From Flavobacteriales bacterium UBA6051 (lineage in GTDB: Bacteria > Bacteroidota > Bacteroidia > Flavobacteriales_D > Crocinitomicaceae), in NCBI GenBank assembly GCA_002427735.1, contig DIYP01000003.1, positions 124,001 to 188,000 of the forward strand: 64,000 bases of DNA, given 5' to 3'. The notes beneath the pieces were generated by a model. That model did no database searches and had not been told where the DNA came from. It saw only the letters and a program-made list of their open reading frames with translations. Made by a program: the position numbers and the translations under genes. Shown piece after piece: positions 7,953-17,174 of this stretch (positions are counted from its first letter, which is position 1; each line of letters starts with the position of its first letter).

Positions 7953-10387
7953 AAGTTTCTTATAACTGGATTAAGGAATATATAGAAGTTGATTTGGCGC
8001 CAGAAGAGATGGCAAAAATTCTTACAGATACAGGACTTGAGGTTGAAGGGTTGCACAAGGAGGAAGCAATCAAGGGAGGCTTGAAAGGAGTTGTAATTGG
8101 TGAAGTACTTTCCTGTGACCAACATCCGGATGCTGACCGTTTAAAGCTCACAACCGTTTCGATAGGGGAGGAAGAACCTTTGCAAATTGTTTGTGGAGCA
8201 CCGAATGTTGCTGTAGGACAAAAAGTGGTTGTTGCCACAGTTGGTTCCACTTTATATCCTGGAGGAGGAGAGGAAGCCCTCAAAATTAAAAAGTCCAAGA
8301 TTCGCGGTGTGGAATCATTCGGTATGCTCTGTGCTGAAGATGAGTTGGGAATGGGAGAATCACATGACGGAATTTTGACGTTGACACCTGATGCGAAAAT
8401 CGGAGAAAATGCTGCGACTTATTTTGAACTCGAGGACGATTACCTTATCGAAATTGGTCTAACACCGAACCGTGCGGATGCTATGGGACATATAGGAGTT
8501 GCTCGCGATTTGGTAGCCTATTTGAATGTTCATAACAAAGCAAATCTCCAGTTGAAGATGCCTGAAGTAGGTGCTTTCGAAGTTGAGAATAACGACCTAC
8601 CTATTTCAATTAGTGTAGAAGATGAAGCTTTGTGTCCAAGGTATATGGGAGTCTCCATTAAAGGAGTCGAAGTGCAGCCTTCTCCTGCGTGGTTGCAGAA
8701 TCGCTTACGGGCGATTGGTTTATCGCCAATTAATAATGTTGTCGATATCACGAATTTTGTGATGCACGAGCTGGGAACACCGTTGCATGCATTTGATGCA
8801 CAAAAGCTTAACGGAAATGTAGTTGTTAAAGCGGCGAAAGATGGAGAGGTATTTACGACATTGGATGAGGTAGAACGAAAACTGGCATCTTCCAACCTAA
8901 TGATTACAAATGGTACTGATAACTTGTGCATTGCAGGTGTATTTGGGGGGATTGATTCAGGGATTAAAGATGATTCGAAGAATGTATTTTTAGAAGCAGC
9001 ATATTTTAATCCGGTCTCGGTAAGAAAAACCGCGAAAATGCATGCTCTGAATACAGATGCTTCTTTCCGGTTTGAGCGTGGAGTTGATCCCAATTTGACT
9101 GATTTTGCACTCAAGAGAGCTGCACTGCTCATAAAAGAGGTAGCTGGTGGAACAATCGCTATGGATGTTATAGACACCAATGAGAAGCCCATAGAAAACA
9201 TAGTCGTTGAGTTTAGCTATGAGCGCTGTAATCGACTAATTGGAGAACAGTTATCTAAAGAGCATGTAAATACGATTCTAGCCAACTTAGATATTAGCAT
9301 CGTTGAAGATAGAGGCGAGACTGTGTCTCTCGAGATTCCCGCTTATCGTGTGGATGTGACACGTGAGGCAGATGTAATTGAAGAAGTGCTGCGAATTCAT
9401 GGGTACAACAATGTTCCTGTTCCAACAAAATTGAACTCGTCCATCGCATATTTTGATAAACCAGATGTCGAACGTGTTCAGAATGTGATTTCTGAGTTAC
9501 TGGTAGGAATGGGCTGTATAGAAACGCTCAATAATTCGCTTACTAAATCTGAGTATGCTGAGAAGCTTGGAGGAGAAGTCGTACGTTCTGAGTTTAATGT
9601 AGAGATGTTAAATCCATTAAGTCAGGACCTTGATGTTATGCGTCAGACGTTGCTTTTCAATGCACTTGAAATGGTCGGGCATAATCAAAATCGTCAAAAT
9701 CCTGACCTCAAGTTATATGAGTTCGGAAAAGTTTATCATAAATATGAGTCCGGTTATAGTGAGAATAAACGATTGCTCATTGTTTTAACTGGAAGTAAGG
9801 AACAAGAGCGCTGGAATTCATCCAAAGAAATGAACAGTTTCTATTCAATCAAAGGGGTGACTAATGCCGTTTTTGAACGCTTGGGACTCAGTGCAATGTT
9901 GAAAGAAAAAGCTATCAAGAATTCGCTTCTACAAGATGGTGCTCAGCTTCGCATTCTAAAGAACAAGGTTGGAGAAATTGGCTGGGTTTCGAACAAAATG
10001 AAGAAGCATTTCGGGATTAAAAACGACGTATTCATCGCCGACCTCGATTGGGATGCTGTCTTGAATAGTTTAATGTATGCCAAGGTGAAGTTTACTGAGC
10101 TGCCAAAGACATTCGCAGTTCGCAGAGACTTCTCGCTACTCATAGATACCAATGTTAACTTCGCTGAAATCGAAGAGCTGGCGCGTAATTGTGACAAGAA
10201 GCTCTTGCAAGAAGTTGGTCTATTTGATGTCTATGAAGGAAAGAATCTTGAGGCTGGCAAGAAATCTTATGCTGTTTCTTTCATTTTTCAAGATGCAGAA
10301 AAGACGCTTAAGGATCAGCAGGTAGATGCTATCATGACAAAAATAAGAACGCAATTGGAAAGCAAACTAGGAGCACAATTGCGATAA
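7949..10387 (+). CDS. pheT: Phenylalanyl-tRNA synthetase beta subunit
   Basis: 812 residues, full length for the bacterial-type beta chain. Domains are the N-terminal EMAP-like tRNA-binding domain (~40-150; GEVLSCDQHPDADRLKLTTV), the B3/4 editing domain (~215-390; FNPVSVRKTAKMHALNTDAS), B5, the catalytic-like core, and the C-terminal anticodon-binding FDX-ACB domain (~715-812; AVRRDFSLLIDTNVNFAEIE). With the alpha chain PheS, not in this window, it charges tRNA-Phe and edits mischarged tyrosine. Its ATG is inside the last codons of the histidine kinase gene, so translation is probably coupled. bioD follows after 20 bases. Confidence 0.97.
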   Translation: MKVSYNWIKEYIEVDLAPEEMAKILTDTGLEVEGLHKEEAIKGGLKGVVIGEVLSCDQHPDADRLKLTTVSIGEEEPLQIVCGAPNVAVGQKVVVATVGSTLYPGGGEEALKIKKSKIRGVESFGMLCAEDELGMGESHDGILTLTPDAKIGENAATYFELEDDYLIEIGLTPNRADAMGHIGVARDLVAYLNVHNKANLQLKMPEVGAFEVENNDLPISISVEDEALCPRYMGVSIKGVEVQPSPAWLQNRLRAIGLSPINNVVDITNFVMHELGTPLHAFDAQKLNGNVVVKAAKDGEVFTTLDEVERKLASSNLMITNGTDNLCIAGVFGGIDSGIKDDSKNVFLEAAYFNPVSVRKTAKMHALNTDASFRFERGVDPNLTDFALKRAALLIKEVAGGTIAMDVIDTNEKPIENIVVEFSYERCNRLIGEQLSKEHVNTILANLDISIVEDRGETVSLEIPAYRVDVTREADVIEEVLRIHGYNNVPVPTKLNSSIAYFDKPDVERVQNVISELLVGMGCIETLNNSLTKSEYAEKLGGEVVRSEFNVEMLNPLSQDLDVMRQTLLFNALEMVGHNQNRQNPDLKLYEFGKVYHKYESGYSENKRLLIVLTGSKEQERWNSSKEMNSFYSIKGVTNAVFERLGLSAMLKEKAIKNSLLQDGAQLRILKNKVGEIGWVSNKMKKHFGIKNDVFIADLDWDAVLNSLMYAKVKFTELPKTFAVRRDFSLLIDTNVNFAEIEELARNCDKKLLQEVGLFDVYEGKNLEAGKKSYAVSFIFQDAEKTLKDQQVDAIMTKIRTQLESKLGAQLR

Positions 10388-10407
10388 AAACATCTTAATC
10401 GTTCACG

Positions 10408-11031
10408 ATGAATAAACAGTTTGTTGTAACCGGAATAGGCACAGATGTTGGGAAGACGGTGGTGAGCGCAATTCTGTCGGAAGCATTAAAAGCGACGTAT
10501 TGGAAGCCAGTACAGGCTGGTGATCTTGATAACTCTGATTCCATCAAAGTGGATCGCATGACAGATCATGTGACATTACTTCCTGAGGCATTTAGACTCA
10601 ATGAGCCAATGTCTCCGCATGCCGCAGCTAAGATAGATGGTGTGCGTATTCAAGCGGTTGATCTTCAGGTTCCAAAAGTTAATGGTCATCTCGTGATAGA
10701 GGGGGCTGGTGGATTAATGGTGCCGATAAACGAGGAAGGGTTGACGTATGCGGATGTGTTTCAACGTTGGAACTTACCAGTAGTAATTGTGTCAAGACAT
10801 TACTTGGGAAGTATTAATCATACTTTAATGACTGTTGAAGTGCTCCAGCAGCGCAACATTTCTATCATGGGTATTGTCTTTGTTGGCAACGAAAATGAGG
10901 CCACAGAGTCCATTATTTTGCGTTCTACAGGATTGAATATGTTGGCCAGAATTCCGGAGACTGATGCTGTTGATAAGGCGTTTATTAGCGAACAGGCGGC
11001 AAGTCCTCAAATTCAATATGCTTTTATCTGA
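10408..11031 (+). CDS. bioD: Dethiobiotin synthetase
   Basis: 207 residues, the normal size. It shows the P-loop variant GIGTDVGKTVVSAIL at residues ~8-22, YWKPVQAG (substrate-binding Lys) and VIEGAGGLMVPINEE (switch-like motif), which together define BioD. It closes the ureido ring of dethiobiotin from DAPA, CO2 and ATP in biotin synthesis. The stop overlaps the bioA start by one base (TGATG), so the pair is translationally coupled. bioB and bioF are not in the window. There is no clear BirA operator, and the gene probably shares upstream transcription with pheT. Confidence 0.95.
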   Translation: MNKQFVVTGIGTDVGKTVVSAILSEALKATYWKPVQAGDLDNSDSIKVDRMTDHVTLLPEAFRLNEPMSPHAAAKIDGVRIQAVDLQVPKVNGHLVIEGAGGLMVPINEEGLTYADVFQRWNLPVVIVSRHYLGSINHTLMTVEVLQQRNISIMGIVFVGNENEATESIILRSTGLNMLARIPETDAVDKAFISEQAASPQIQYAFI

Positions 11032-12305
11032 TGAAACTTTCAGAAAGAGATAAGGCACACGTTTGGCATCCTTTTACGCAGCATAAAACGGCTGGCGACC
11101 CATTGGAAATTGTAAAGGCAGAGGGCGTTTACCTGTTTGATGCATCAGGTAATTCATACATTGATGCGAATTCATCATGGTGGGTGAATACACATGGACA
11201 TGGACACCCATATATTGGCGAGGCATTGAATAAGCAGTTTTATACCATAGATCATACTGTTTTTGCTGGTGTTACTCATCCGAAGGCAGTTGAATTGGCG
11301 GAGCGAATCACGGAAAGGTTGCCTTCGCATTTTCAGAAGGTATTCTTCTCTGATAATGGATCTACGGCCGTAGAGATTGCGCTGAAAATGGTTATCCAAT
11401 ATTGGCACAATAAGGGAGTGGATAAGCATCGCTTTTTAGCGATGAATGGTTCTTATCACGGTGATACATTTGGGGCTATGTCGCTTGGGCAACGTGGTTA
11501 CTTTAACAAACCTTTTGAACCTTATTTTTTTGATGCGGACTACATAGATTTTCCGACCGAAGAGAATCGGGAGGAGGTTCTGGAGAAAGCAGAAAAACTA
11601 TTTAGGACAGGAGATTTTGCCGGAATGATTGTGGAGCCGATGGTCCAGGGAGCAGCAGGCATGCGTATGTACTCATCAGACTTTTTGGATCGTTTGACAC
11701 GACTGGCCCATGATCACGGTGTCCTGGTCATTTTTGATGAGGTCATGACAGGATTCGGACGCACTGGTGAGCTTTTTGCAATGGATCATTGTAACGAAAA
11801 ACCTGATTTGACGGCTTTGTCCAAGGGACTAACTGCTGGAGTTATGGCTTTAGGATTGACCGTAACGTCTGATGCAATTTATGAGGCATTCCTCGCCGAA
11901 GAAACGACTAAGGCACTATTGCATGGTCACTCTTTTACGGCAAACCCACTAGCCTGTGCTGTTGCTTGCGCAAATCTTGATTTATTTGACAGAAAAGAAA
12001 CATGGAAAGGCATTCGTAATATTGTCGATTGGAACGAAAATTTTGCCACTAGCTTAGCGAAATATTCTATCATTCAAAACATTCGACAACAGGGAACAAT
12101 TTTAGCTTTTGATGTTTTTACAGGTGGTGACGCGACATATTTTTCTGATATTAAAACGAAGGCATACGAGTATTTTTTGAAGTGCGGAGTACTACTCAGA
12201 CCTCTTGGAAATACGCTTTTTGTAAACCCACCGTATTGCATTAATGCCGAAGAATATAAAAAAGTACAAGATGCTATTGAAGCGTTCATTCAAGAGTTAG
12301 GCTAG
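11031..12305 (+). CDS. bioA: Adenosylmethionine-8-amino-7-oxononanoate aminotransferase
   Basis: 424-residue class III PLP aminotransferase. Specific BioA features include VWHPFTQHKT at the N-terminus, DANSSWWVNTHGHGHPYI, VFAGVTHPKAVELAE, the SYHGDTFGAMS cofactor-phosphate loop, VIFDEVMTGFGRTG, and ALSKGLTAGVMALGLT with the PLP Lys. It transfers the amino group of S-adenosylmethionine to KAPA, producing DAPA for BioD. The substrate-specific aromatic WW pair separates it from general omega-aminotransferases. It is coupled to bioD by a one-base overlap, and the next gene starts 32 bases downstream. Confidence 0.95.
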   Translation: MKLSERDKAHVWHPFTQHKTAGDPLEIVKAEGVYLFDASGNSYIDANSSWWVNTHGHGHPYIGEALNKQFYTIDHTVFAGVTHPKAVELAERITERLPSHFQKVFFSDNGSTAVEIALKMVIQYWHNKGVDKHRFLAMNGSYHGDTFGAMSLGQRGYFNKPFEPYFFDADYIDFPTEENREEVLEKAEKLFRTGDFAGMIVEPMVQGAAGMRMYSSDFLDRLTRLAHDHGVLVIFDEVMTGFGRTGELFAMDHCNEKPDLTALSKGLTAGVMALGLTVTSDAIYEAFLAEETTKALLHGHSFTANPLACAVACANLDLFDRKETWKGIRNIVDWNENFATSLAKYSIIQNIRQQGTILAFDVFTGGDATYFSDIKTKAYEYFLKCGVLLRPLGNTLFVNPPYCINAEEYKKVQDAIEAFIQELG

Positions 12306-12337
12306 TCATTTTTTGAGAATTCGTATTTTCGCTGGGC

Positions 12338-13408
12338 ATGGGGAATTTCATCAATAACTTATTGGATAATCTTATTTCGACGACATGGCGATTGATGGAT
12401 TTGCCGCTCTATTTTCTACTCATTCTTATTGCAGTTGCGCTATTGATGATCAACTGGCTTGGAAAACGCTGGTTGAAGAAACTGTCCGAGCAAAAACGTT
12501 TTTTTATCAACGGTGGATTAGCCTTATTGATGTTGTTGTTTATTCTTGATAAAAAAGTCGGATTTATAAGAGCTGAGATGACAGCTTTAAATGAGAAAGT
12601 CAGAAATGCGCAAATGCAAACAGGTGAAGTGGCGAATGCTGAGCCTTTTGTATTAAGCACCATCCAAGAACTTTTTCCAGAAGCCGACTTTAGGGAAAGG
12701 TCTATTAATAACGCTATGCAATTATTGGTCGTTACACAGAAAGACCCGAACTCGGTCGTTTATATAGCGCGCGTGGATATGGAATTTCCTGGAATTGGGG
12801 TGCAAATCACTCCAGAAAAGAAAGAGAAATACCTTACAAGCACCTTCGCTGAGCAACATAATTGTGCCATTGCCATTAATGGAGAGGCAGGAGAATCTAT
12901 GGCGATGGATTGTGCCTTAGGAGAATGGTCAGGTAACTGGGTCTCAAAAGGTAAAGTCGTTATGATGGCGGACACTGATAAGCGCCCTTTCATTGGTTTT
13001 ACGAAAGCGAATAGAGCCACTTATTACGAGGAGTCGTTTGTTGATACGGAATATAAAGAAACCTACTTTAATGCAATTTGGGGACGATTTGACATCTTGA
13101 AGAAGAATAAAATTGTTCAACATGAGGTAGATCGGCCATATGCACGAACTGTAATGGGGCTAAACGAAGATGGTACCGAACTCTATTTGATGATTGTCGA
13201 TGGCAAGCGTCCCGATTATAGTGTTGGTCTCACCTATGAAGATTGCGCTAGAATGTTGAAATCACTCGGAGCTTCAGATGCAATGGCATGTGACCAGGGA
13301 GGTTCATCTTGTATGTATGTGAAAAATATGGGTGGAATTATCAATCGCCCGGCTGACAGTGATGGAATAGAAAGACCGATCTATTCTCATTTTGGAATTT
13401 CCTTGTAA
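12338..13408 (+). CDS. Membrane-anchored phosphodiester glycosidase (NAGPA-type) domain protein
   Basis: 356 residues. Two N-terminal membrane helices (~18-40 and ~50-66) are followed by a C-terminal NAGPA/phosphodiester glycosidase domain (~130-356). Supporting motifs are CAIAINGEAG, RTVMGLNEDGTELYLMIVDG, and GASDAMACDQGGSSCMYV, equivalent to the family's aN(L/C)DGGgS active-site signature, with a Gln in place of the usual first Gly-proximal Asp context. Members hydrolyse GlcNAc-1-phosphodiesters, and bacterial forms act on cell-wall phosphoglycans or exopolysaccharide. The catalytic domain should lie outside the inner membrane. It follows bioA on the same strand and is convergent with the aminotransferase gene. 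Confidence 0.8.
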   Translation: MGNFINNLLDNLISTTWRLMDLPLYFLLILIAVALLMINWLGKRWLKKLSEQKRFFINGGLALLMLLFILDKKVGFIRAEMTALNEKVRNAQMQTGEVANAEPFVLSTIQELFPEADFRERSINNAMQLLVVTQKDPNSVVYIARVDMEFPGIGVQITPEKKEKYLTSTFAEQHNCAIAINGEAGESMAMDCALGEWSGNWVSKGKVVMMADTDKRPFIGFTKANRATYYEESFVDTEYKETYFNAIWGRFDILKKNKIVQHEVDRPYARTVMGLNEDGTELYLMIVDGKRPDYSVGLTYEDCARMLKSLGASDAMACDQGGSSCMYVKNMGGIINRPADSDGIERPIYSHFGISL

Positions 13409-13425
13409 GAATTACGAATTGCTCT

Positions 13426-14613
13426 TTAACGAGTCTCTAGAATAGCACTGCGAATTATTGCTGCAGCCGCCCTCATTTCATCTTCCGTGATCGTCAATGG
13501 TGGTGATAAGCGGAAGCTGTAAGGATGTGAAAGAAACCAAAAACTAATGAGCCCTTTTTCAAGACATTTTTTTACCACTTTTTCTACGCGCTCAAAAGAT
13601 TCCATATCAAAAGCATAGAGCATCCCAATACGCCGTATTTCAATGATTTCTTCTATGTCATTTAGAAGGTCAACCAGTAACTTCCCATTACGTTCTACTT
13701 TGGTGTAATCAATCTCACAAGACATTACCTCCAGACAAGCATCTGCTGCAGCGCAAATAACTGGGTGACCACCAAAAGTTGTTATGTGTCCCAGCATTGG
13801 ATTGAAAGTAAATGCTTCGAGGTTTTCTTTTGAAGAAACCAGTGCTCCGATTGGCATTCCGCCTCCAAGTGCTTTACCCAGAGTCAAAATATCTGGAACC
13901 ACATTGAATTGTTCGAAAGCGAACAAGCTCCCTGAACGACCAATTCCACACTGGATTTCATCAAAAATAAGCAGGGCTCCTACATCGGTGCAGCGCTCAC
14001 GTAGTGCTTTCAAGAAATCCTGGTTGGGAATTCGAACACCAGCATCACCTTGAATCGTCTCAATGATGACACCAGCTGTCTTCGTCGTAATTTGCTGAAG
14101 GTCGTTTATTGAATTGAAGGTAATAAAGCGCACGTCAGGGAGTAATGGTCTAAAAGCTTGCTTTTTGGTCTCGTTACCAGAAACGCTCATTGAGCCATGG
14201 GTGCTACCATGATAAGAACCTCTAAAAGAAACAAGTTCAGTCTTACCCGTAACTCTTTTTGCAAGTTTTAATGCTGCTTCGTTGGCTTCAGTTCCCGAAT
14301 TGACGGTATATACACAATCTAAGGACTCAGGTAAAAGATCAGCCAAACGTTTAGCAAAGTTCACTTGCGCATCCTGTATATACTCTCCGTAGACCATTAC
14401 ATGTAAATGCCGATCAACTTGTGCTTTGATGGCGTCAACAACGGTCGGATGATTGTGGCCAATGTTGGAAACGGCAACGCCTGAGATCATGTCCATGTAG
14501 CGCTTTCCCGACTTGTCAAAAATATAGATGCCCTCAGCACGATCGACGTCAATCAGATACGGGTAAGGATTCGTTTGTCCCTGATGGTTAAGAAACGTTT
14601 CTTTCGAATTCAT
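13426..14613 (-). CDS. Class III (acetylornithine/ornithine-like) aminotransferase
   Basis: 395 residues with fold-type I PLP motifs: VNSGTEANEAALKLAKRVTG, SFRGSYHGSTHGSMSVSG, LLIFDEIQCGIGRSG and LGKALGGGMPIGALVSS with the PLP Lys. It matches the aspartate-aminotransferase-family group of Bacteroidota related to acetylornithine aminotransferases. The context here (downstream of a Spy-like protein and an ECF sigma factor, no arg genes) does not point to arginine synthesis, so the substrate is uncertain. Its ATG abuts the stop of the Spy-like gene with no intervening base, so it is the last gene of the seven-gene run that begins at the transketolase N gene. Confidence 0.85.
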   Translation of the reverse strand: MNSKETFLNHQGQTNPYPYLIDVDRAEGIYIFDKSGKRYMDMISGVAVSNIGHNHPTVVDAIKAQVDRHLHVMVYGEYIQDAQVNFAKRLADLLPESLDCVYTVNSGTEANEAALKLAKRVTGKTELVSFRGSYHGSTHGSMSVSGNETKKQAFRPLLPDVRFITFNSINDLQQITTKTAGVIIETIQGDAGVRIPNQDFLKALRERCTDVGALLIFDEIQCGIGRSGSLFAFEQFNVVPDILTLGKALGGGMPIGALVSSKENLEAFTFNPMLGHITTFGGHPVICAAADACLEVMSCEIDYTKVERNGKLLVDLLNDIEEIIEIRRIGMLYAFDMESFERVEKVVKKCLEKGLISFWFLSHPYSFRLSPPLTITEDEMRAAAAIIRSAILETR

Positions 14614-15111
14614 TTAATTGTTCGCACGCGGACCATTCGGGCGTCTTTGCGTATTCTGTGGTCGCCTGTCATTGTTTAAGCGCTTTAACAACTCGCGTTT
14701 AAATCGCTGTTCCAAACTTAAAAGTTTTGTTGCTTTCTTGTATCCAATTATGGCTGCAATCTTCGTGTGATACTCTTTTCGCAACTCAGATTCACGAATG
14801 CCGCTATCCATGTAAGCTTCACTTTTACGTTTATATTCGCTTTCCGAATAAGTATCTGGATGTTCGCGAAGATCCTTTGTCAACTTTCTTTGTTTTTTCT
14901 TTTCTTCCTTGATTTTATCTGTCATCTCGTTATACGCCGGCCAAAACTGTTGGGCATCTTCTGAGGATAAATCGAGCTCACGTGTAATGAAGGCAATTTT
15001 TAAATCTTCTACCTTTTGTTTTTTATCGCGATCATCTGCATCTCGCTGAGCAAAGAGGACAGGTGCACTCAATAGAAATAATAAAATAAATACGACTGGT
15101 TTTGTTTTCAT
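14614..15111 (-). CDS. Spy/CpxP-like periplasmic protein ('sensor of ECF-type sigma factor')
   Basis: 165 residues. The signal peptide ends LFAQ (~22). The remainder is a charged all-helical protein with KIAFITRELDLSSEDAQQFW PAYNEM-like spacing (LDLSS..AQQFWPAYNE) and KLLSLEQRFKRELLKRL. This is the LTxxQ-like arrangement of the small periplasmic proteins found beside ECF sigma operons in Flavobacteriia. The tail is Arg/Asn/Pro-rich (RRPNGPRANN). It may act as a chaperone-like envelope-stress sensor; that role is inferred from family and context. It lies nine bases downstream of the anti-sigma-like gene and abuts the aminotransferase gene. Confidence 0.75.
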   Translation of the reverse strand: MKTKPVVFILLFLLSAPVLFAQRDADDRDKKQKVEDLKIAFITRELDLSSEDAQQFWPAYNEMTDKIKEEKKKQRKLTKDLREHPDTYSESEYKRKSEAYMDSGIRESELRKEYHTKIAAIIGYKKATKLLSLEQRFKRELLKRLNNDRRPQNTQRRPNGPRANN

Positions 15112-15120
15112 GGTTTTAGA

Positions 15121-15618
15121 TTAAAATAATTCAGATTCATTTAGTTCATACAAGTCAATTTCTTCACTGTCCAGGTATTCCAGAATATCTTCTGCTTCTA
15201 TATCATCGAAGTTGAGTTCTGTTTCAGTGATAGGTTCAATTATTTCGGGTGAAGATGCAGGTTCCATCACTTTGACAACCTCTATATCTTCTGTGGGAAT
15301 TACGTCAGCAATCATTTCTGTCTCAAAATCGTCAATGTGCCCTTCAACATATGAATAAACCTCTTCTTTAGGTAGTTCATAAAGTGCCAAAAGAACATCT
15401 TGTTCTTGGTCAATTTCTCCTAAATCAACAAGGAAGAAAACTGCAATAACAGCAGCAGCGGCAACCATCCATACCATTGGCTTTTTATACATTGGAATGA
15501 CCTTCGGTTGCTGTTCTTCTGAAATCGTAGCGGCTAACTTTTCGAAATAAGAAACATCTGGTGTTTCTATTTCCCGCACTTTTAAGTGGTCGAATATGTC
15601 TTGCGTTTCTTCTTTCAT
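15121..15618 (-). CDS. Probable anti-sigma factor, single-pass membrane protein with acidic tail
   Basis: 165 residues. A short cytoplasmic N-terminal part (~1-48) is followed by one membrane helix (MVWMVAAAAVIAVFFLVD, ~48-65) and a strongly acidic periplasmic tail of ~100 residues rich in Glu, Asp and Ile. Its position 25 bases after an ECF sigma gene and its topology suit an anti-sigma factor. The zinc-binding HxxxCxxC motif of classic ZAS anti-sigmas is absent, and so is any recognisable DUF. Function is inferred from context. The Spy-like gene downstream may be its periplasmic partner. Confidence 0.6.
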   Translation of the reverse strand: MKEETQDIFDHLKVREIETPDVSYFEKLAATISEEQQPKVIPMYKKPMVWMVAAAAVIAVFFLVDLGEIDQEQDVLLALYELPKEEVYSYVEGHIDDFETEMIADVIPTEDIEVVKVMEPASSPEIIEPITETELNFDDIEAEDILEYLDSEEIDLYELNESELF

Positions 15619-15643
15619 GACATTTATTAGATAGATGAGCGTG

Positions 15644-16207
15644 TCAATGGTTTAATTCGTTTAAAATAAATTCTTCAATTTTTTGTTTAGCGTGATGAAA
15701 ACTTGCTTTTAGCGCGCCTTCACTCGTTTTCAATTTCTTGGAAATTTCGCTGTACTTTAAATCTTCAAAATACTTTAACTGGAAAACTGCAGCTTGTTTG
15801 TCAGGAAGCGACTGCACGGCGCGCATTAACAATTCTGAAATAGATTCAGAAGTTGTTGCATCCAGCGTACTGTGACCATTTAGAATTTCAAAGACTGGTG
15901 CGTCAAGATCAACGCCTGTACGGCGCTTTTCCTTGTCGATAAAGTTTAAGGTTTCATTTCTTGCTATGCGATACATCCACGTATACAGCGCAGAATCACC
16001 TTTGAAAGACTGGAGATTTTGGAAAACCTTGACCAAAACATTTTGGAGAACATCATTGGTGTGTTCATGGTTTCGGGTAACTGATCTAATTTGCCGGTAA
16101 AGCACATCGCCATACTTGGCAACCAGTTGACTAAAGGCTGCATTAGTATGTTTGCCACCCCGCTTAAACAAATGAATTATATCGTCGTCTTCGGGGTGTT
16201 TAATCAT
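15644..16207 (-). CDS. ECF-family RNA polymerase sigma factor
   Basis: 187 residues. Region 2 is clear (AFSQLVAKYGDVLYRQIRS, TNDVLQNVLVKVFQNLQSF, LYTWMYRIARNETLNFID) and region 4 shows LPDKQAAVFQLKYFEDLKYSEISKKL, then a helix-turn-helix (KTSEGALKASFHHAKQKIEE). No region 1.1 or 3 is present, as expected for ECF sigmas. It starts four bases after the stop of transketolase C, so it probably lies in the same transcript, an unusual upstream neighbour. Downstream come the putative anti-sigma and Spy-like sensor, suggesting an envelope-responsive unit. Confidence 0.92.
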   Translation of the reverse strand: MIKHPEDDDIIHLFKRGGKHTNAAFSQLVAKYGDVLYRQIRSVTRNHEHTNDVLQNVLVKVFQNLQSFKGDSALYTWMYRIARNETLNFIDKEKRRTGVDLDAPVFEILNGHSTLDATTSESISELLMRAVQSLPDKQAAVFQLKYFEDLKYSEISKKLKTSEGALKASFHHAKQKIEEFILNELNH

Positions 16208-16211
16208 TGAT

Positions 16212-17174
16212 TTACTTTCGTTGAATTACTTTTAGTGCTGCAGCAACAACGTTTGGCGTATCAATTCCATATTTAGCCATAAGTTCAGCAGGCGTTCCGC
16301 TTTCTCCGAATGTATCGTTAACACCTACGTACTCTTGTGGTGTTGGGTTGTTACGCGATAGTACTTGCGCGACGGAATCCCCTAAACCTCCATTAAGCAT
16401 ATGTTCCTCGGCGGTAACAACACATCCTGTTTTTGCTACAGATTGTAAGACAGCTTCCTCATCCAAAGGTTTAATCGTATGCATATTAATTACTTCTGCA
16501 GATATACCTTTTTGAGCTAATTCTTTTGCTGCTTCAATAGATTTCCAGACCAGGTGACCACAAGCAATGATGGTCACGTCGGTTCCTTCCATAATGATGT
16601 CTGCCTTGCCAATTGTGAAATTAGCATCTGGTTTCACGAAAATTGGAACGGAAGGTCGACCAAACCTTAAGTAAACAGCTCCGACGTGATCAGCAATCGC
16701 CATTGTAGCTTGTTTTGTTTGATTGAAATCAGCAGGCACAATCACGGTCATGTTTGGAAGCATTTTCATCATTCCAATATCCTCTAAAATCTGATGAGTA
16801 GCACCGTCTTCACCCAGTGTAAGTCCAGCATGAGAAGCACAGATTTTTACATTTTTGTTTGAGTACGCAATTGACTGTCGGATCTGATCATAAACACGTC
16901 CAGTCGAGAAATTTGCAAAAGTTCCGGTGAATGGAATTTTCCCTCCGATGGTCATACCAGCAGCCATTCCCATCATGTTCGCTTCTGCGATACCCACTTG
17001 GAAAAAACGTTCAGGGAATTCATCTTGAAAAGCATTCATCTTGAGTGATCCGGTAAGATCAGCGCATAACGCGACAACATCCTTGTTGCGTTTTCCGATT
17101 TCAAGAAGTCCTTCTCCAAAACCGGAGCGTGTATCTTTTGTTCCCAATACTTCAATGTCGATTGTCTCAATCAT
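16212..17174 (-). CDS. Transketolase, C-terminal subunit (split enzyme)
   Basis: 320 residues, covering the pyrimidine-binding (transket_pyr) and C-terminal domains of transketolase. Motifs: TRSGFGEGLLEIGKRNKDVV, ALCADLTGSLK, FPERFFQVGIAEANMMGMAAG (catalytic Glu of the pyr domain), HAGLTLGEDGATHQILEDIG and YLRFGR. It transfers two-carbon ketol units in the pentose phosphate pathway when paired with the N-terminal half. In most genomes with split transketolase the two halves are adjacent. Here a von Willebrand protein gene separates them and overlaps this start by four bases. Confidence 0.93.
   Translation of the reverse strand: MIETIDIEVLGTKDTRSGFGEGLLEIGKRNKDVVALCADLTGSLKMNAFQDEFPERFFQVGIAEANMMGMAAGMTIGGKIPFTGTFANFSTGRVYDQIRQSIAYSNKNVKICASHAGLTLGEDGATHQILEDIGMMKMLPNMTVIVPADFNQTKQATMAIADHVGAVYLRFGRPSVPIFVKPDANFTIGKADIIMEGTDVTIIACGHLVWKSIEAAKELAQKGISAEVINMHTIKPLDEEAVLQSVAKTGCVVTAEEHMLNGGLGDSVAQVLSRNNPTPQEYVGVNDTFGESGTPAELMAKYGIDTPNVVAAALKVIQRK

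Noticed and set aside
8530..9201. 223-codon minus-strand ORF inside pheT
   Set aside because: It is antisense to a well-conserved gene, Ser/Thr-rich in the manner of shadow frames, and has no start context or family match.
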